Below are positions 26,090 through 33,957 of a stretch of DNA of 64,000 nt, piece by piece (position 1 is the first letter of the stretch; every line of letters starts with the position of its first letter). Under the pieces are notes generated by a model, which was not told where the DNA came from, made no database searches, and was given only the letters and a program-made list of their open reading frames with translations. Source of the DNA: an uncultured Pseudoteredinibacter sp. (GTDB taxonomy: Bacteria; Pseudomonadota; Gammaproteobacteria; Pseudomonadales; Cellvibrionaceae); the NCBI RefSeq assembly GCF_947500695.1, contig NZ_CANMSS010000002.1:620001-684000 (forward strand), written 5' to 3'. The translations under genes and the position numbers were made by a program.

Positions 26090-27412
26090 ATGTTCAAGCG
26101 TATTTTTTTGTTAGGGTTATCACTGTTTTTTAGTCATTGGGTTTGTTCAGCGGACAAACCTAATGTGTTGTTGGTGTTGCTCGATGATATGGGCTACGGA
26201 GATATAGGTGCTAATGGTGCACAATCTATCTCAACACCAAATATCGATGCTTTAGCAGCCAGTGGGGCTAATTTTTCAAATTTCTATGCCAGTGCCAATG
26301 TTTGCACGCCTTCTAGGGCGGGCTTGCTAACAGGCTTGTACCCGATTAGAACAGGCTTAGCTCATGGAGTAGTAGAGGCAAAAGGTGACGATAGAGGTCT
26401 GCCGAAAGATATAGAGAATATTGCTAAACTTTTAAAACGAGAAGATTACGTAACTAAGATGGTCGGTAAGTGGCACCTTGGCAACTTTCCCAAATACCAT
26501 CCATTGGATTATGGTTTTGATGAGTTTTATGGAGTGCCGTTTAGCAATGATATGGCAGGCTTTACGATCTACGATGGTCGGCAAGCGATTTCCGGAGATG
26601 TAGATCAGGCATTACTTAGCAAAAGCTTCACCGATCAGGCAATCGACTTTATTGAGCAAAAACGAGACAAGCCCTTTTTCTTGTTTTTATCCCATAGCAT
26701 GCCCCACATTCCATTGTTCGCATCAGAGAAGTTCAAGGGCCGCTCGCAGGCTGGCCTTTATGGAGATGTTATTGAAGAACTTGATTGGAATATGGGGCGA
26801 CTGATTAAGGCTTTAAAACAACAAGGTCTCTATGAAAATACCCTGATCATTTTTACGAGTGATAATGGTCCCTTTTTTGAAGGAAGTGTCGCTGGCCTAA
26901 AAGGCGGTAAAGGTTCGAGTTACGATGGTGGTTTCCGTGTTCCCTTAATTGTCAGCTGGCCGAATAAACTTAGCTCCGCAAAACGTATCGATTCAGTCAG
27001 CATGAATATCGATATTTTGCCAACGGTAGCTGACGCTGTAGGTCTCGATAAAGCAGCTGATTTTGACGGGCTAAGCTTGCTACCTATACTGAATGGCCAA
27101 GATCCTCAGCGTGAATACCTCTACTTTTTTAACAATGAAGATGTTATCGCTGTACGAAGCCAACGCTGGAAATATCTTATCCAAACTTATTATCGAACCT
27201 CTATTGGCGATTTCTCTAAATTTGGTCAGTTGCCAGGCTTTAAATCACCCTACGATTTGCTGTTCGATATGCAAGCCCCCACTGGAGAAAGGTATAGTTT
27301 GGCAGATAGATTTCCTCAGGTGCTCGAGCGCCACCGTGCCGAATTAACCGCTGCTGGACAAAAGTTTGATAGCTTGAGAACTAGGCCCAAAGCCAAAACA
27401 TTCCCACAATAG
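26090..27412 (+). CDS. Periplasmic type I sulfatase
   Basis: The start is ATG 26090, 8 bases after gap, with AAGG at 6-base spacing. The 440-residue product has a signal peptide (MFKRIFLLGLSLFFSHWVCSA), metal-binding DD at residues 32-33 (LLDDMGYGD), and the formylglycine signature C72-T-P-S-R followed by AGLLTGLYP, then GKWHLG and the FTSDNGP motif. Cys72 needs conversion to formylglycine by a maturase not encoded here. It should remove a sulfate ester from an imported substrate. As the last gene of the run it points to a sulfated natural substrate. Confidence 0.92.
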   Translation: MFKRIFLLGLSLFFSHWVCSADKPNVLLVLLDDMGYGDIGANGAQSISTPNIDALAASGANFSNFYASANVCTPSRAGLLTGLYPIRTGLAHGVVEAKGDDRGLPKDIENIAKLLKREDYVTKMVGKWHLGNFPKYHPLDYGFDEFYGVPFSNDMAGFTIYDGRQAISGDVDQALLSKSFTDQAIDFIEQKRDKPFFLFLSHSMPHIPLFASEKFKGRSQAGLYGDVIEELDWNMGRLIKALKQQGLYENTLIIFTSDNGPFFEGSVAGLKGGKGSSYDGGFRVPLIVSWPNKLSSAKRIDSVSMNIDILPTVADAVGLDKAADFDGLSLLPILNGQDPQREYLYFFNNEDVIAVRSQRWKYLIQTYYRTSIGDFSKFGQLPGFKSPYDLLFDMQAPTGERYSLADRFPQVLERHRAELTAAGQKFDSLRTRPKAKTFPQ

Positions 27413-27446
27413 CGCTGATATAAATCAGTATTATTGTGGCTATAGG

Positions 27447-27464
27447 GGGGATAAGCTTATCCCC
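27447..27464. promoter_or_regulatory. Perfect 18-bp palindrome upstream of the PaaX-like gene
   Basis: GGGGATAAGCTTATCCCC is fully palindromic, and an extra half-site GGATAAGG lies just downstream (27469-27476). It sits 35 bases after the sulfatase stop and about 67 before the PaaX-like start. There is no T-run, so an operator is more likely than a terminator. The binder may be the PaaX-like protein itself. Confidence 0.45.
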
Positions 27465-27530
27465 TCTAGGATAAGGCCCTCGCTTGTCATACACTATAAG
27501 CCTCTGATTTCTAAGCATAAGAGGCTTGGT

Positions 27531-28322
27531 TTGGCGCTTAAACCTAAACATCTGATTTTAAATTTATTATTGGAAGCTGAGCGGGCAATTAGCTCTCAGG
27601 TGTTTATCCGTATCTGCCAATTATTCGATATAACCGAAAACAGTGCTCGTGTGACTTTGGCGCGATTGAGCTCCGAAGGGATGGTGGAGGCACCCGAGCG
27701 AGGTTTGTATCAGCTTGGGCCCCGGTCTAGAAACCTAGCCGCCGATCTAGCCAGCTGGCGGGAGCTGGAAAGTAAGCTTTGTGACTGGGATGGTAGCTGG
27801 ATTGGTGTTTATCAGGCCATGTTGGGGCGAAGTGATCGCACGGCGTTGCGCCGCCGTGAGCGTTTGCTGCAGCTGGCGGGCTTTAGTGCGCTTGAGCAGG
27901 GCTTGGCGGTAAGGCCGAATAACTTAGTGGGTGGCGTGCAGGCTTTGCGTAAACGTCTGCAGTCTATTGGCCTTGAGGAAGAGGCCATCATCTTTCGTAT
28001 CGATGAGCTCGACGGGGATTCCCACAAACGGGCCATGTCGCTTTGGGATAGAAAGGACTTGGAGCAGCACTACCGTGATGCCCAGAAGATTATGGCGGAT
28101 TGGATGGCAAGAGCTGAGCAGCTAGATCCTGAAACCGCCGCCAAGGAATCATTTTTGATTGGCGATGAGTACATTCGCTGTATTGCTTACGATCCTATGT
28201 TGCCGGAAGAAATGGTTGATACTCAGTTGCGTCGAGAATATCTGCAAACACTGATCGCTTTTGACCAGATGGGCAAATCCATTTGGCAGCAGCTCTACCA
28301 AGAATTTGCCCAAGTAGGTTAA
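27531..28322 (+). CDS. PaaX-family transcriptional regulator
   Basis: The 263-residue protein has an N-terminal winged HTH (LKPKHLILNLLLEAERAISSQVFIRICQLFDITENSARVTLARLSSEGMVEAPERGLYQLG) and the two-part PaaX effector/C-terminal region with WDGSWIGVYQ and YDPMLPEEMV. PaaX proteins repress phenylacetyl-CoA or related catabolic genes by sensing acyl-CoA thioesters; this one has no paa genes beside it. The start is TTG 27531 with GAGG at 6-base spacing. The stop abuts the convergent SDR gene with zero gap. Its target may be the palindrome at 27447 or genes elsewhere. Confidence 0.85.
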   Translation: MALKPKHLILNLLLEAERAISSQVFIRICQLFDITENSARVTLARLSSEGMVEAPERGLYQLGPRSRNLAADLASWRELESKLCDWDGSWIGVYQAMLGRSDRTALRRRERLLQLAGFSALEQGLAVRPNNLVGGVQALRKRLQSIGLEEEAIIFRIDELDGDSHKRAMSLWDRKDLEQHYRDAQKIMADWMARAEQLDPETAAKESFLIGDEYIRCIAYDPMLPEEMVDTQLRREYLQTLIAFDQMGKSIWQQLYQEFAQVG

Positions 28323-29186
28323 TTACTCCTCTTCCATGTATCGAGCAAAGGCTTCGCTATAGTCTGGGTGCCAGCGTGACAGAGCTGGACGGTTTAAGCT
28401 GATATCTGTGGCGCCCCATAAAACACGCTTATTATCCATCTCTCGAGTAGTCTCGTTATCTGGACAGATAATATAGAAATCACCAGCTTCCAGGCGCTGC
28501 ATCATATAGTCGATAGTTTGTTCTGGGCTCCATGCAAAGGCCGGCTTTTCGGGAATAAATCGTTTTATCATGCCGGTATACACAAAACCCGGTACCAATA
28601 AATGTGCGCTCACTTCATTGGGCGCGATATTGCCTTCGACATTGCGTAGTTCATGCTGTAAGGATTCGCTTAAGGCTTTTACTGCCGCTTTGCTGACGTT
28701 ATAGGCAGGGCTACCAGGAGGGCAGGTGATCCCTTGCTTGGAGCCCGTGTTTATGACGACTGCGGGCTCGTTTTGCGTAAGCATGGCCTGGCAAAACGCT
28801 TGCTGGCCGTTGATAACTCCCCACAAATTGATGTTCACAATCTCCTGCCAATTATCGTAGTTATCCCAGCTGCTGCTACGCCTAGCGATTCCGGCATTGT
28901 TCATCAGTACATTGACGCGGCCAAATTGTGCAAAGGCCTGCTCTTGTAGTTTTTCTAGTGAGGCTAATTGGCTGACATCTGCCGTGCTAGTTATCAAATC
29001 AGCATTGGGGTATTGCTCATGCAGATCATTGGCGGCAGCTTGCAAGGCACATTCGTCTATATCACTGAGCAGTACCTTCATGCCGAGTGACAAAAATTTA
29101 TTCGCTGCGGCAAGGCCAAGCCCGCTGGCGCCGCCAGTAATAACAGCCACTTTATTTGCCTGTAGGGCGGGGTGTTGTACGTTCAT
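28323..29186 (-). CDS. Short-chain dehydrogenase/reductase (divergent from tetR)
   Basis: The 287-residue SDR has TGGASGLG, Asp in LSDID (NAD preference), NNAGIA, Ser in NTGSKQG and catalytic YNVSK. It carries a long C-terminal extension (about 55 residues after the core, including NRPALSRWHPDYSEAFARYMEEE). AAGGAG is placed well before ATG. It is divergent from the tetR gene at 29302, with a 26-bp palindrome between them just upstream of the ribosome-binding site, so it is almost certainly controlled by that TetR protein. The substrate is unknown. Confidence 0.87.
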   Translation of the reverse strand: MNVQHPALQANKVAVITGGASGLGLAAANKFLSLGMKVLLSDIDECALQAAANDLHEQYPNADLITSTADVSQLASLEKLQEQAFAQFGRVNVLMNNAGIARRSSSWDNYDNWQEIVNINLWGVINGQQAFCQAMLTQNEPAVVINTGSKQGITCPPGSPAYNVSKAAVKALSESLQHELRNVEGNIAPNEVSAHLLVPGFVYTGMIKRFIPEKPAFAWSPEQTIDYMMQRLEAGDFYIICPDNETTREMDNKRVLWGATDISLNRPALSRWHPDYSEAFARYMEEE

Positions 29187-29198
29187 GGCAACTCCTTA

Positions 29199-29224
29199 AC
29201 ATATTGGACAGTTGTCAAATATGT
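29199..29224. promoter_or_regulatory. 26-bp near-perfect palindrome between SDR and tetR genes
   Basis: ACATATTGGACA-GT-TGTCAAATATGT has twelve-base arms with one mismatch. It starts 13 bases upstream of the SDR ATG. A further half-site CAAATATGT occurs at 29239-29247. This is the expected form and position of the operator for the divergent TetR regulator. Confidence 0.65.
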
Positions 29225-29301
29225 TACACTGGCTCTGGCAAATATGTAAACAATGCATAAAAATAAGCCTCTGTAAAAATTAGAGCCCTTGAGCCGAAAA
29301 T

Positions 29302-29901
29302 ATGAACGACAGTAGAAAGAGCCAAGCTGAGCGCAAGGCTGAATCCGAGCAAAAGCTATTTGATGCTCTTGTTGATATCGTAAATAGCGAAGGGGTAACG
29401 GCTGCGACCTGCGACAGAATTGGTAAGCAAGCAGGCTATAGCCGTGGTCTAACCACTACCCGTCTTGGTAAGCGCGATACCATGTATGCCCGTCTGATGG
29501 ACCGCCTATATCAAGAGCAAGTAAATCGTCTAAAAGAATGTAATGTGGATGAGCTAAGTGGCTTAGATGCATTGAAAACATACACCGATATTCACTTTGA
29601 CGACATTCAGAACAAGGCCAGCTATCAGGCTTATTTTGTGTTGGTTGCAGCCAGTTTAACAGAGTTGCCCAGTATTCGAGATCGCGTGTTGATGCAGCAC
29701 CAAATGGTGCAAACTTTATTGGCTTCTTTTTTTGAGCGGGCAGTAAACGAAGGGCGTTTGGATAAAAAAACGGATTGTGATCAACGTGCCACGATATTAG
29801 GCAGTTATTTGTTTGGCGTGGCTATGCAGAATCGCTTGAGTGGGAAGTCAGGGGTTGAAGCTTTAAAGGCCGGGGCTTATGAGTTAATTGCCGCTGTTTA
29901 A
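29302..29901 (+). CDS. TetR family transcriptional regulator
   Basis: The 199-residue protein has a TetR DNA-binding domain (KLFDALVDIVNSEGVTAATCDRIGKQAGYSRGLTTTRLGKRDTMYARLMDRL, about residues 18-70) and a helical C-terminal ligand domain. The recognition helix is slightly unusual (GYSRGLTTTRLG rather than G-YxHF). It is divergent from an SDR gene with a shared palindrome. The palindromic repeats at 29928-29999 follow its stop and may terminate transcription. Confidence 0.85.
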   Translation: MNDSRKSQAERKAESEQKLFDALVDIVNSEGVTAATCDRIGKQAGYSRGLTTTRLGKRDTMYARLMDRLYQEQVNRLKECNVDELSGLDALKTYTDIHFDDIQNKASYQAYFVLVAASLTELPSIRDRVLMQHQMVQTLLASFFERAVNEGRLDKKTDCDQRATILGSYLFGVAMQNRLSGKSGVEALKAGAYELIAAV

Positions 29902-29927
29902 TGGTTTAGATAAGTGGCTTCGATATT

Positions 29928-29999
29928 GGGGTCAGAACCCAAGGGTTCCGACCCCTGGTTTTGATGATGGTGGGGTCAGAACTCATGGGTTCTGACCCC
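29928..29999. repeat. Two tandem 28-bp palindromic GGGGTCAGAAC repeats
   Basis: GGGGTCAGAACCC-AA-GGGTTCCGACCCC (29928-29955) and GGGGTCAGAACTC-AT-GGGTTCTGACCCC (29972-29999) are two copies of one palindrome, 16 bases apart, between the tetR stop and the convergent GST gene. They resemble the GGGGTCAGA-type intergenic repeats seen in many proteobacterial genomes and may also act as a bidirectional transcription stop. Confidence 0.8.
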
Positions 30000-30016
30000 G
30001 AGTTTGGGCACGATGT

Positions 30017-30727
30017 TTATTGGCTGATTTTATTGCCGGCTTTTGCGTATCTCGCTTTGGTCTCTTCACTCCACTGGTCTACTTCACCTTCCGGTGCACC
30101 ATAAGCTAGGCCACGTTCGAAAGCTGGGCGTGAGCGTAAGCGTTTTAACCAAGCTAAGATATTCGGTTTATCGCTCATATCAACCTTGCTCCACTTCCAG
30201 CCTCGTACCCAAGGGTAGATAACAATATCGGCGATACTTAGCGATTCGCCGCAGATAAAATTCTGTTGGCTAAGCTGTTCTTCAATAATTCCCGCCAGGC
30301 GTTGGGCTTCTTTATTAAAACGATTGAGTGGATGTACTTTTTGTTCTTGTGGTACATCACTCATATAGCGGGTGTAGCTAAGTTTATTGCCAAAGGCCGG
30401 GCCGACATTGGCAGCTTGCCAGTATACCCAGGGTAGAATTTGCCATTTTTTCTCCTCGGGTAATAAATCGCTAGGGTATTTTTCAGCGAGATACTGAACA
30501 ATGGCGCAGCTTTCCATGAGGTTAAGGTCGCCATCAATAAACAGAGGGATTTTTTGATTGGGGTTTCGGCGACTGAACTTTTCTTCGAACTGCTCGCCGG
30601 CCATTAGGTCGATTGTGCGAACTCTCAAGCCTTCTAATGCATGGCCAGTTTCTCGCAGCTCTTCGATCATTAGGCTGACTTTCCAGCCGTTGGGGGTGGC
30701 GGCGGTCCACAGTTGTAAATCACTCAT
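30017..30727 (-). CDS. Glutathione S-transferase family protein
   Basis: The 236-residue protein has an N-terminal thioredoxin-fold GST domain (LWTAATPNGWKVSLMIEEL, NPNQKIPLFIDGDLNLMESCAIVQYLAEKY) with the conserved cis-Pro (KIPLF) and ES(C/A)AI glutathione-binding motif, and a C-terminal helical domain (SIADIVIYPWVRGW). It most resembles the Nu/YfcG-YghU group, with TPNGWKVS after the first strand. These act as disulfide reductases or peroxidases with glutathione. It heads or ends a minus-strand block with a kappa-class GST-like gene and an amidohydrolase. Confidence 0.88.
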   Translation of the reverse strand: MSDLQLWTAATPNGWKVSLMIEELRETGHALEGLRVRTIDLMAGEQFEEKFSRRNPNQKIPLFIDGDLNLMESCAIVQYLAEKYPSDLLPEEKKWQILPWVYWQAANVGPAFGNKLSYTRYMSDVPQEQKVHPLNRFNKEAQRLAGIIEEQLSQQNFICGESLSIADIVIYPWVRGWKWSKVDMSDKPNILAWLKRLRSRPAFERGLAYGAPEGEVDQWSEETKARYAKAGNKISQ

Positions 30728-30811
30728 GCTTTAACTCACTTCTTATTGTTTGACTCTTGTTGTTCGGTGCTTATTGTTTGATTTTTGTTTTTTGAAGTTG
30801 GTTGTTCAATG

Positions 30812-31483
30812 CTAGCTTCTTTGCTTCATTTCCTTACGCATAGAAGATGCTTGCCATTCGCTACTCAACCAATCTTGCCCTTGTTCATTCTTGCTTGGGT
30901 CTTTGTTGGCAAGATAAAGTTCGATATAGCGATAATCATCCTGGCCAAAAAACAATTCCTCATCAATCACGATGGTAGGCACACCAAAAACACCCTGCTT
31001 GATGGCTTCTTCGGTATTGCTTTTAAGCCTATCACTGGCACTTTTGCTTAGGCCCTGTTTGATTAGCGCTGATGAATCTAGGCCAGCTTGATCAAGCGCA
31101 TCAATGACATCTTGCTCTTCACTGATATGCTTTTGCTGTTGCCATACCGCGCTCATGAGGGCATCGATAATTTTCTCTCGCACCGATAAATCCTGTTCTT
31201 CGGCTGCGATTCTTAAGCCTAGTAAAGGATTAAAAGGGTGAAACTGAGGTGCTTTAATGGCAATGCCCATTTCTTCACATTTGCGCGCAATGTTCTTTTG
31301 CATCCATTTTTGCTTGGCTGGATGCTCAGCTGGGCCAATTTGACCGTAGGCTCTTAATAAACCAGCGAATAAGAGGGGGACGGGTTCGATTTCTAAACCG
31401 GTGTTTTGGCGAAGTTGATTGAGTTTTTGCCAACCGATAAACGCATAAGGAGAAATATAATCGAAATAAAATCGTGCCTTCAT
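30812..31483 (-). CDS. Kappa-class GST / 2-hydroxychromene-2-carboxylate isomerase-like protein (DsbA fold)
   Basis: I start at ATG 31483 (MKARFYFDYISPYAFIGW), preceded by AGGG, instead of the longer reading from 31516. The 223-residue product has the DsbA/HCCA-isomerase layout: FYFDYISPYAF with the conserved Ser11 that contacts glutathione, a helical insertion, and GVFGVPTIVIDEELFFGQDDY. HCCA isomerases act in naphthalene-type degradation, but most members of the family have unknown substrates. It shares a minus-strand block with the GST and amidohydrolase genes, hinting at glutathione-dependent turnover of a cyclic compound. Confidence 0.85.
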   Translation of the reverse strand: MKARFYFDYISPYAFIGWQKLNQLRQNTGLEIEPVPLLFAGLLRAYGQIGPAEHPAKQKWMQKNIARKCEEMGIAIKAPQFHPFNPLLGLRIAAEEQDLSVREKIIDALMSAVWQQQKHISEEQDVIDALDQAGLDSSALIKQGLSKSASDRLKSNTEEAIKQGVFGVPTIVIDEELFFGQDDYRYIELYLANKDPSKNEQGQDWLSSEWQASSMRKEMKQRS

Positions 31484-31567
31484 TGCATGCCCTGAAATAT
31501 CTATTACGGTGAACAAATTATCAAAAGGGCGGAATCAATCACTCTGCCCTTTAATGTTAAGCCGAGC

Positions 31568-32386
31568 TTATAACTTGAATACGCGCTCGGCGTTACCAGA
31601 CAAGAATAGCGCACGGCTCTCTTCATCCATGCCTAAGCTGTCGAGGTCGCGTAAACATTTTTCAGGGGTAATCATCGGGTAGTTGGTGCCAAACATAACT
31701 TTCTTGCGGCCATTGCTCTTCATAAATTCAACCAGCTCTGGCGGGAAGCGATTGGCTGAGTAGGCCGAGGTATCAATAAAGACGTTCTCATGCTTGGTGG
31801 CAACGGCGATCATTTCGGTTGTCCATGGGTAGCCCACATGGCCCCCGACAATTTGTAGCTCAGGGAAGTCTAAAGCAATCTGGTCGATATAAGGAATAGG
31901 GCGGCCAGTCTCTGAAGGGCGAAGCGGCCCGGTGTGACCCACTTGCAAGCAAATTGGAACGCCTAGGTTTACACACTCGGCATACAGTGGGTAGTACAAA
32001 GGATCGGTGGGTGGCAGGTTCCAAACCCACTGCACGATGCGCAAGGCTTTAAAACCGTATTCACTTACCCACTTGCGAAGCTCGCGTACGGCTTCCATTG
32101 GCTTGGCTAGATTCGCGCCTGCTACGCCAACAAAACGATCAGGTGCTTTTTGCACGATGTCCGCTACTTCTTCGTTGGAGATCAAATAGCCATTAGGGCT
32201 AGACCAGGCGCAGGCCAGAGATTTATCAATACCCGCTTGATCCATGGCTGCTAAGGTCCAGTCTAGAGGGATAGCTTCGGTTAAAATATCGGTTTTATTC
32301 CAGCGGCGTAATGACGCAAACATCTCATGATTAGAGAACTCCAAATTTGGATGCTGCATCCAAACATCAATAATTCTTTCGCTCAT
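31568..32386 (-). CDS. Amidohydrolase-2 family TIM-barrel protein
   Basis: The 272-residue protein has amidohydrolase_2 (ACMSD-like) features: CLQVGHTGPLRPSE, IVGGHVGYPW, FIDTSAYSAN and the C-terminal FGTNYPMITPEKCL, SGNAERVF. The usual HxH metal motif after the first strand is replaced by IDVWMQHP, so the metal site is incomplete or uses other ligands. I recall a broad subfamily with the same IDxWxQHP start, so this is a family trait rather than a mutation. Members may be decarboxylases or hydrolases; the substrate is unknown. The gene lies 84 bases upstream of the kappa-GST gene on the same strand. Confidence 0.82.
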   Translation of the reverse strand: MSERIIDVWMQHPNLEFSNHEMFASLRRWNKTDILTEAIPLDWTLAAMDQAGIDKSLACAWSSPNGYLISNEEVADIVQKAPDRFVGVAGANLAKPMEAVRELRKWVSEYGFKALRIVQWVWNLPPTDPLYYPLYAECVNLGVPICLQVGHTGPLRPSETGRPIPYIDQIALDFPELQIVGGHVGYPWTTEMIAVATKHENVFIDTSAYSANRFPPELVEFMKSNGRKKVMFGTNYPMITPEKCLRDLDSLGMDEESRALFLSGNAERVFKL

Positions 32387-32454
32387 AGTAATACCTGTTT
32401 TTCGCTTTTAGCGATACCTAGTTGAAAGCGGTTTCTAAATTTTTTGCGGCTACT

Positions 32455-33489
32455 TTAAGCAGCCTGTAAATCTTTCGAGGACACGAGTTTGAGTACATAC
32501 CAATAGCCCGGTGGTTTAGGCACCGCGTTTTTCTCGCGTAATAATTTGTGCAGTTTAGGTAGCTGCCAATAGGGAATAGACGCCAAAGCATGATGCTCGA
32601 TGTGATAGTTCACACGGAATGGCGCAAATAAGGCGCGCGCAATTGGACCGGCGTTGGTGCTGCGGGTATTCTTCAGCATATCGGGGCACTGCTCTGTCAT
32701 GGCGTGCTCGGCTAGGGCTCGAATGCGGGTGAATAAAAGATAAGGGCTAAGATAGGCCACAAACCAGGCCAGATAGAGCTCTGGGTGGCCAATAGCCCAC
32801 AGCAGAGTAAATAGAATCACATTGGCGACTAAGCTGGGCCAAGCTTCTTTTAAAAAGTTAATAAAATAGTCGAGATGGCTGCGGCCATTGCGTGGCAGCT
32901 TTTCGATATCACTTGCTACTGTCCACTTCACATAGCCGGCGTTCATCAAATACACGCCGATAAGATTTTTAAAGCCGGTAATACCAAAAAAATCTCGTGA
33001 TAGCTTGCGAACTAGTGAGGCCTGGCTTGTGGGAAAACCACGTATCAATGAATAATCAATATCGTCACTGGTGCCGGTTTTGGCATGGTGTACAAAGTGA
33101 TGCTTACGGTATTTTTCGACATCTAAGAAGATGATATGTCCGCACAACCAATTTGAGAGTTTGTCGTTGAGCCAAACATTTTCAAATAGTGCGCGATGGG
33201 AAGCTTCGTGCATCAATATGGCCAAGCCTAATTGGCGGCCACCCAAGATCGCTAAGGCAATAATAATTGTTGGTAAAGCAAGCCACAGCACTTGTGTTTG
33301 CGCCCAGACAATCATGCCAAAGGCAATCGCAATGGCGCCCCAGCAAGAGGCAATAGACCACAACCCCATCCAATTAGAGCGACGGTGCAAATCTTTAATG
33401 GTTTGCTCGCCTAGCAGCTCGGTGAGCTTCCGCCTTGCGCTTTGTCGCTGCAGGCCCTCAGCGAAAAGATCCTGTTCAGACATAATCAA
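32455..33489 (-). CDS. Membrane fatty-acid desaturase/hydroxylase family protein
   Basis: The 344-residue protein is a membrane di-iron enzyme with the three histidine boxes: HEASH (residues 94-98), HHFVHH (130-135) and HIEHH near the C-terminus. Two to four hydrophobic spans separate them (about 45-90 and 205-250). It would introduce a double bond or hydroxyl group into an acyl chain or hydrocarbon. The start may be M1 or M3 (MIMSEQ). It lies 68 bases upstream of the amidohydrolase gene on the same strand. Confidence 0.88.
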   Translation of the reverse strand: MIMSEQDLFAEGLQRQSARRKLTELLGEQTIKDLHRRSNWMGLWSIASCWGAIAIAFGMIVWAQTQVLWLALPTIIIALAILGGRQLGLAILMHEASHRALFENVWLNDKLSNWLCGHIIFLDVEKYRKHHFVHHAKTGTSDDIDYSLIRGFPTSQASLVRKLSRDFFGITGFKNLIGVYLMNAGYVKWTVASDIEKLPRNGRSHLDYFINFLKEAWPSLVANVILFTLLWAIGHPELYLAWFVAYLSPYLLFTRIRALAEHAMTEQCPDMLKNTRSTNAGPIARALFAPFRVNYHIEHHALASIPYWQLPKLHKLLREKNAVPKPPGYWYVLKLVSSKDLQAA

Positions 33490-33639
33490 CCCGTATTGTT
33501 TTAATGTACCAATTTAATATAGTAATAGAATATTACTTAAAATGGCCATTTACAATAACAAATGTAATGATGCTTAAAAAATCATCATTTTGTTGATTTT
33601 GGGCTGCTAGCTTTCTCTCAGCCCTTTGCTTAAGTGGCC

Positions 33640-33957
33640 TTAGGCAAAGAGCCAAAACTTGAGCATCACAAATAGCACCATGCTTAACACGGTGCTCAGT
33701 AAGGTGTTTTTGGTTAACAGCATGATCAAAACAGCGGCGATGGCGCCCAGTAAATAAGGGTTTTGCCAATCAGTGACGAGCTCCCCTTGGTGGCTTAATA
33801 CCATCGGTGCAATTACGGCTGAAAGAACGGCAGGCGTGGCATATCCCATAAGGCGACGTAGCTTTGGGCCGAGTTCAATAGGCAATCTAGGTTCTAAAAA
33901 CAGATAGCGACTGGCAAATACCAATAGCGCCATGGCCGCTAGCGTTAAGGCAATCAC
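33640..33957 (-). CDS. azlD: AzlD-family branched-chain amino acid exporter subunit
   Basis: The 105-residue protein has three to four hydrophobic segments and the AzlD pattern (RYLFLEPRLPIELGPKLRRLMGYATPAVLSAVIAPMVL). It forms an exporter with AzlC for branched-chain amino acids or their analogues. Its ATG overlaps the azlC stop by four bases (ATGA). A downstream imperfect hairpin (about 33615-33650) could end the transcript. Confidence 0.88.
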   Translation of the reverse strand: MIALTLAAMALLVFASRYLFLEPRLPIELGPKLRRLMGYATPAVLSAVIAPMVLSHQGELVTDWQNPYLLGAIAAVLIMLLTKNTLLSTVLSMVLFVMLKFWLFA

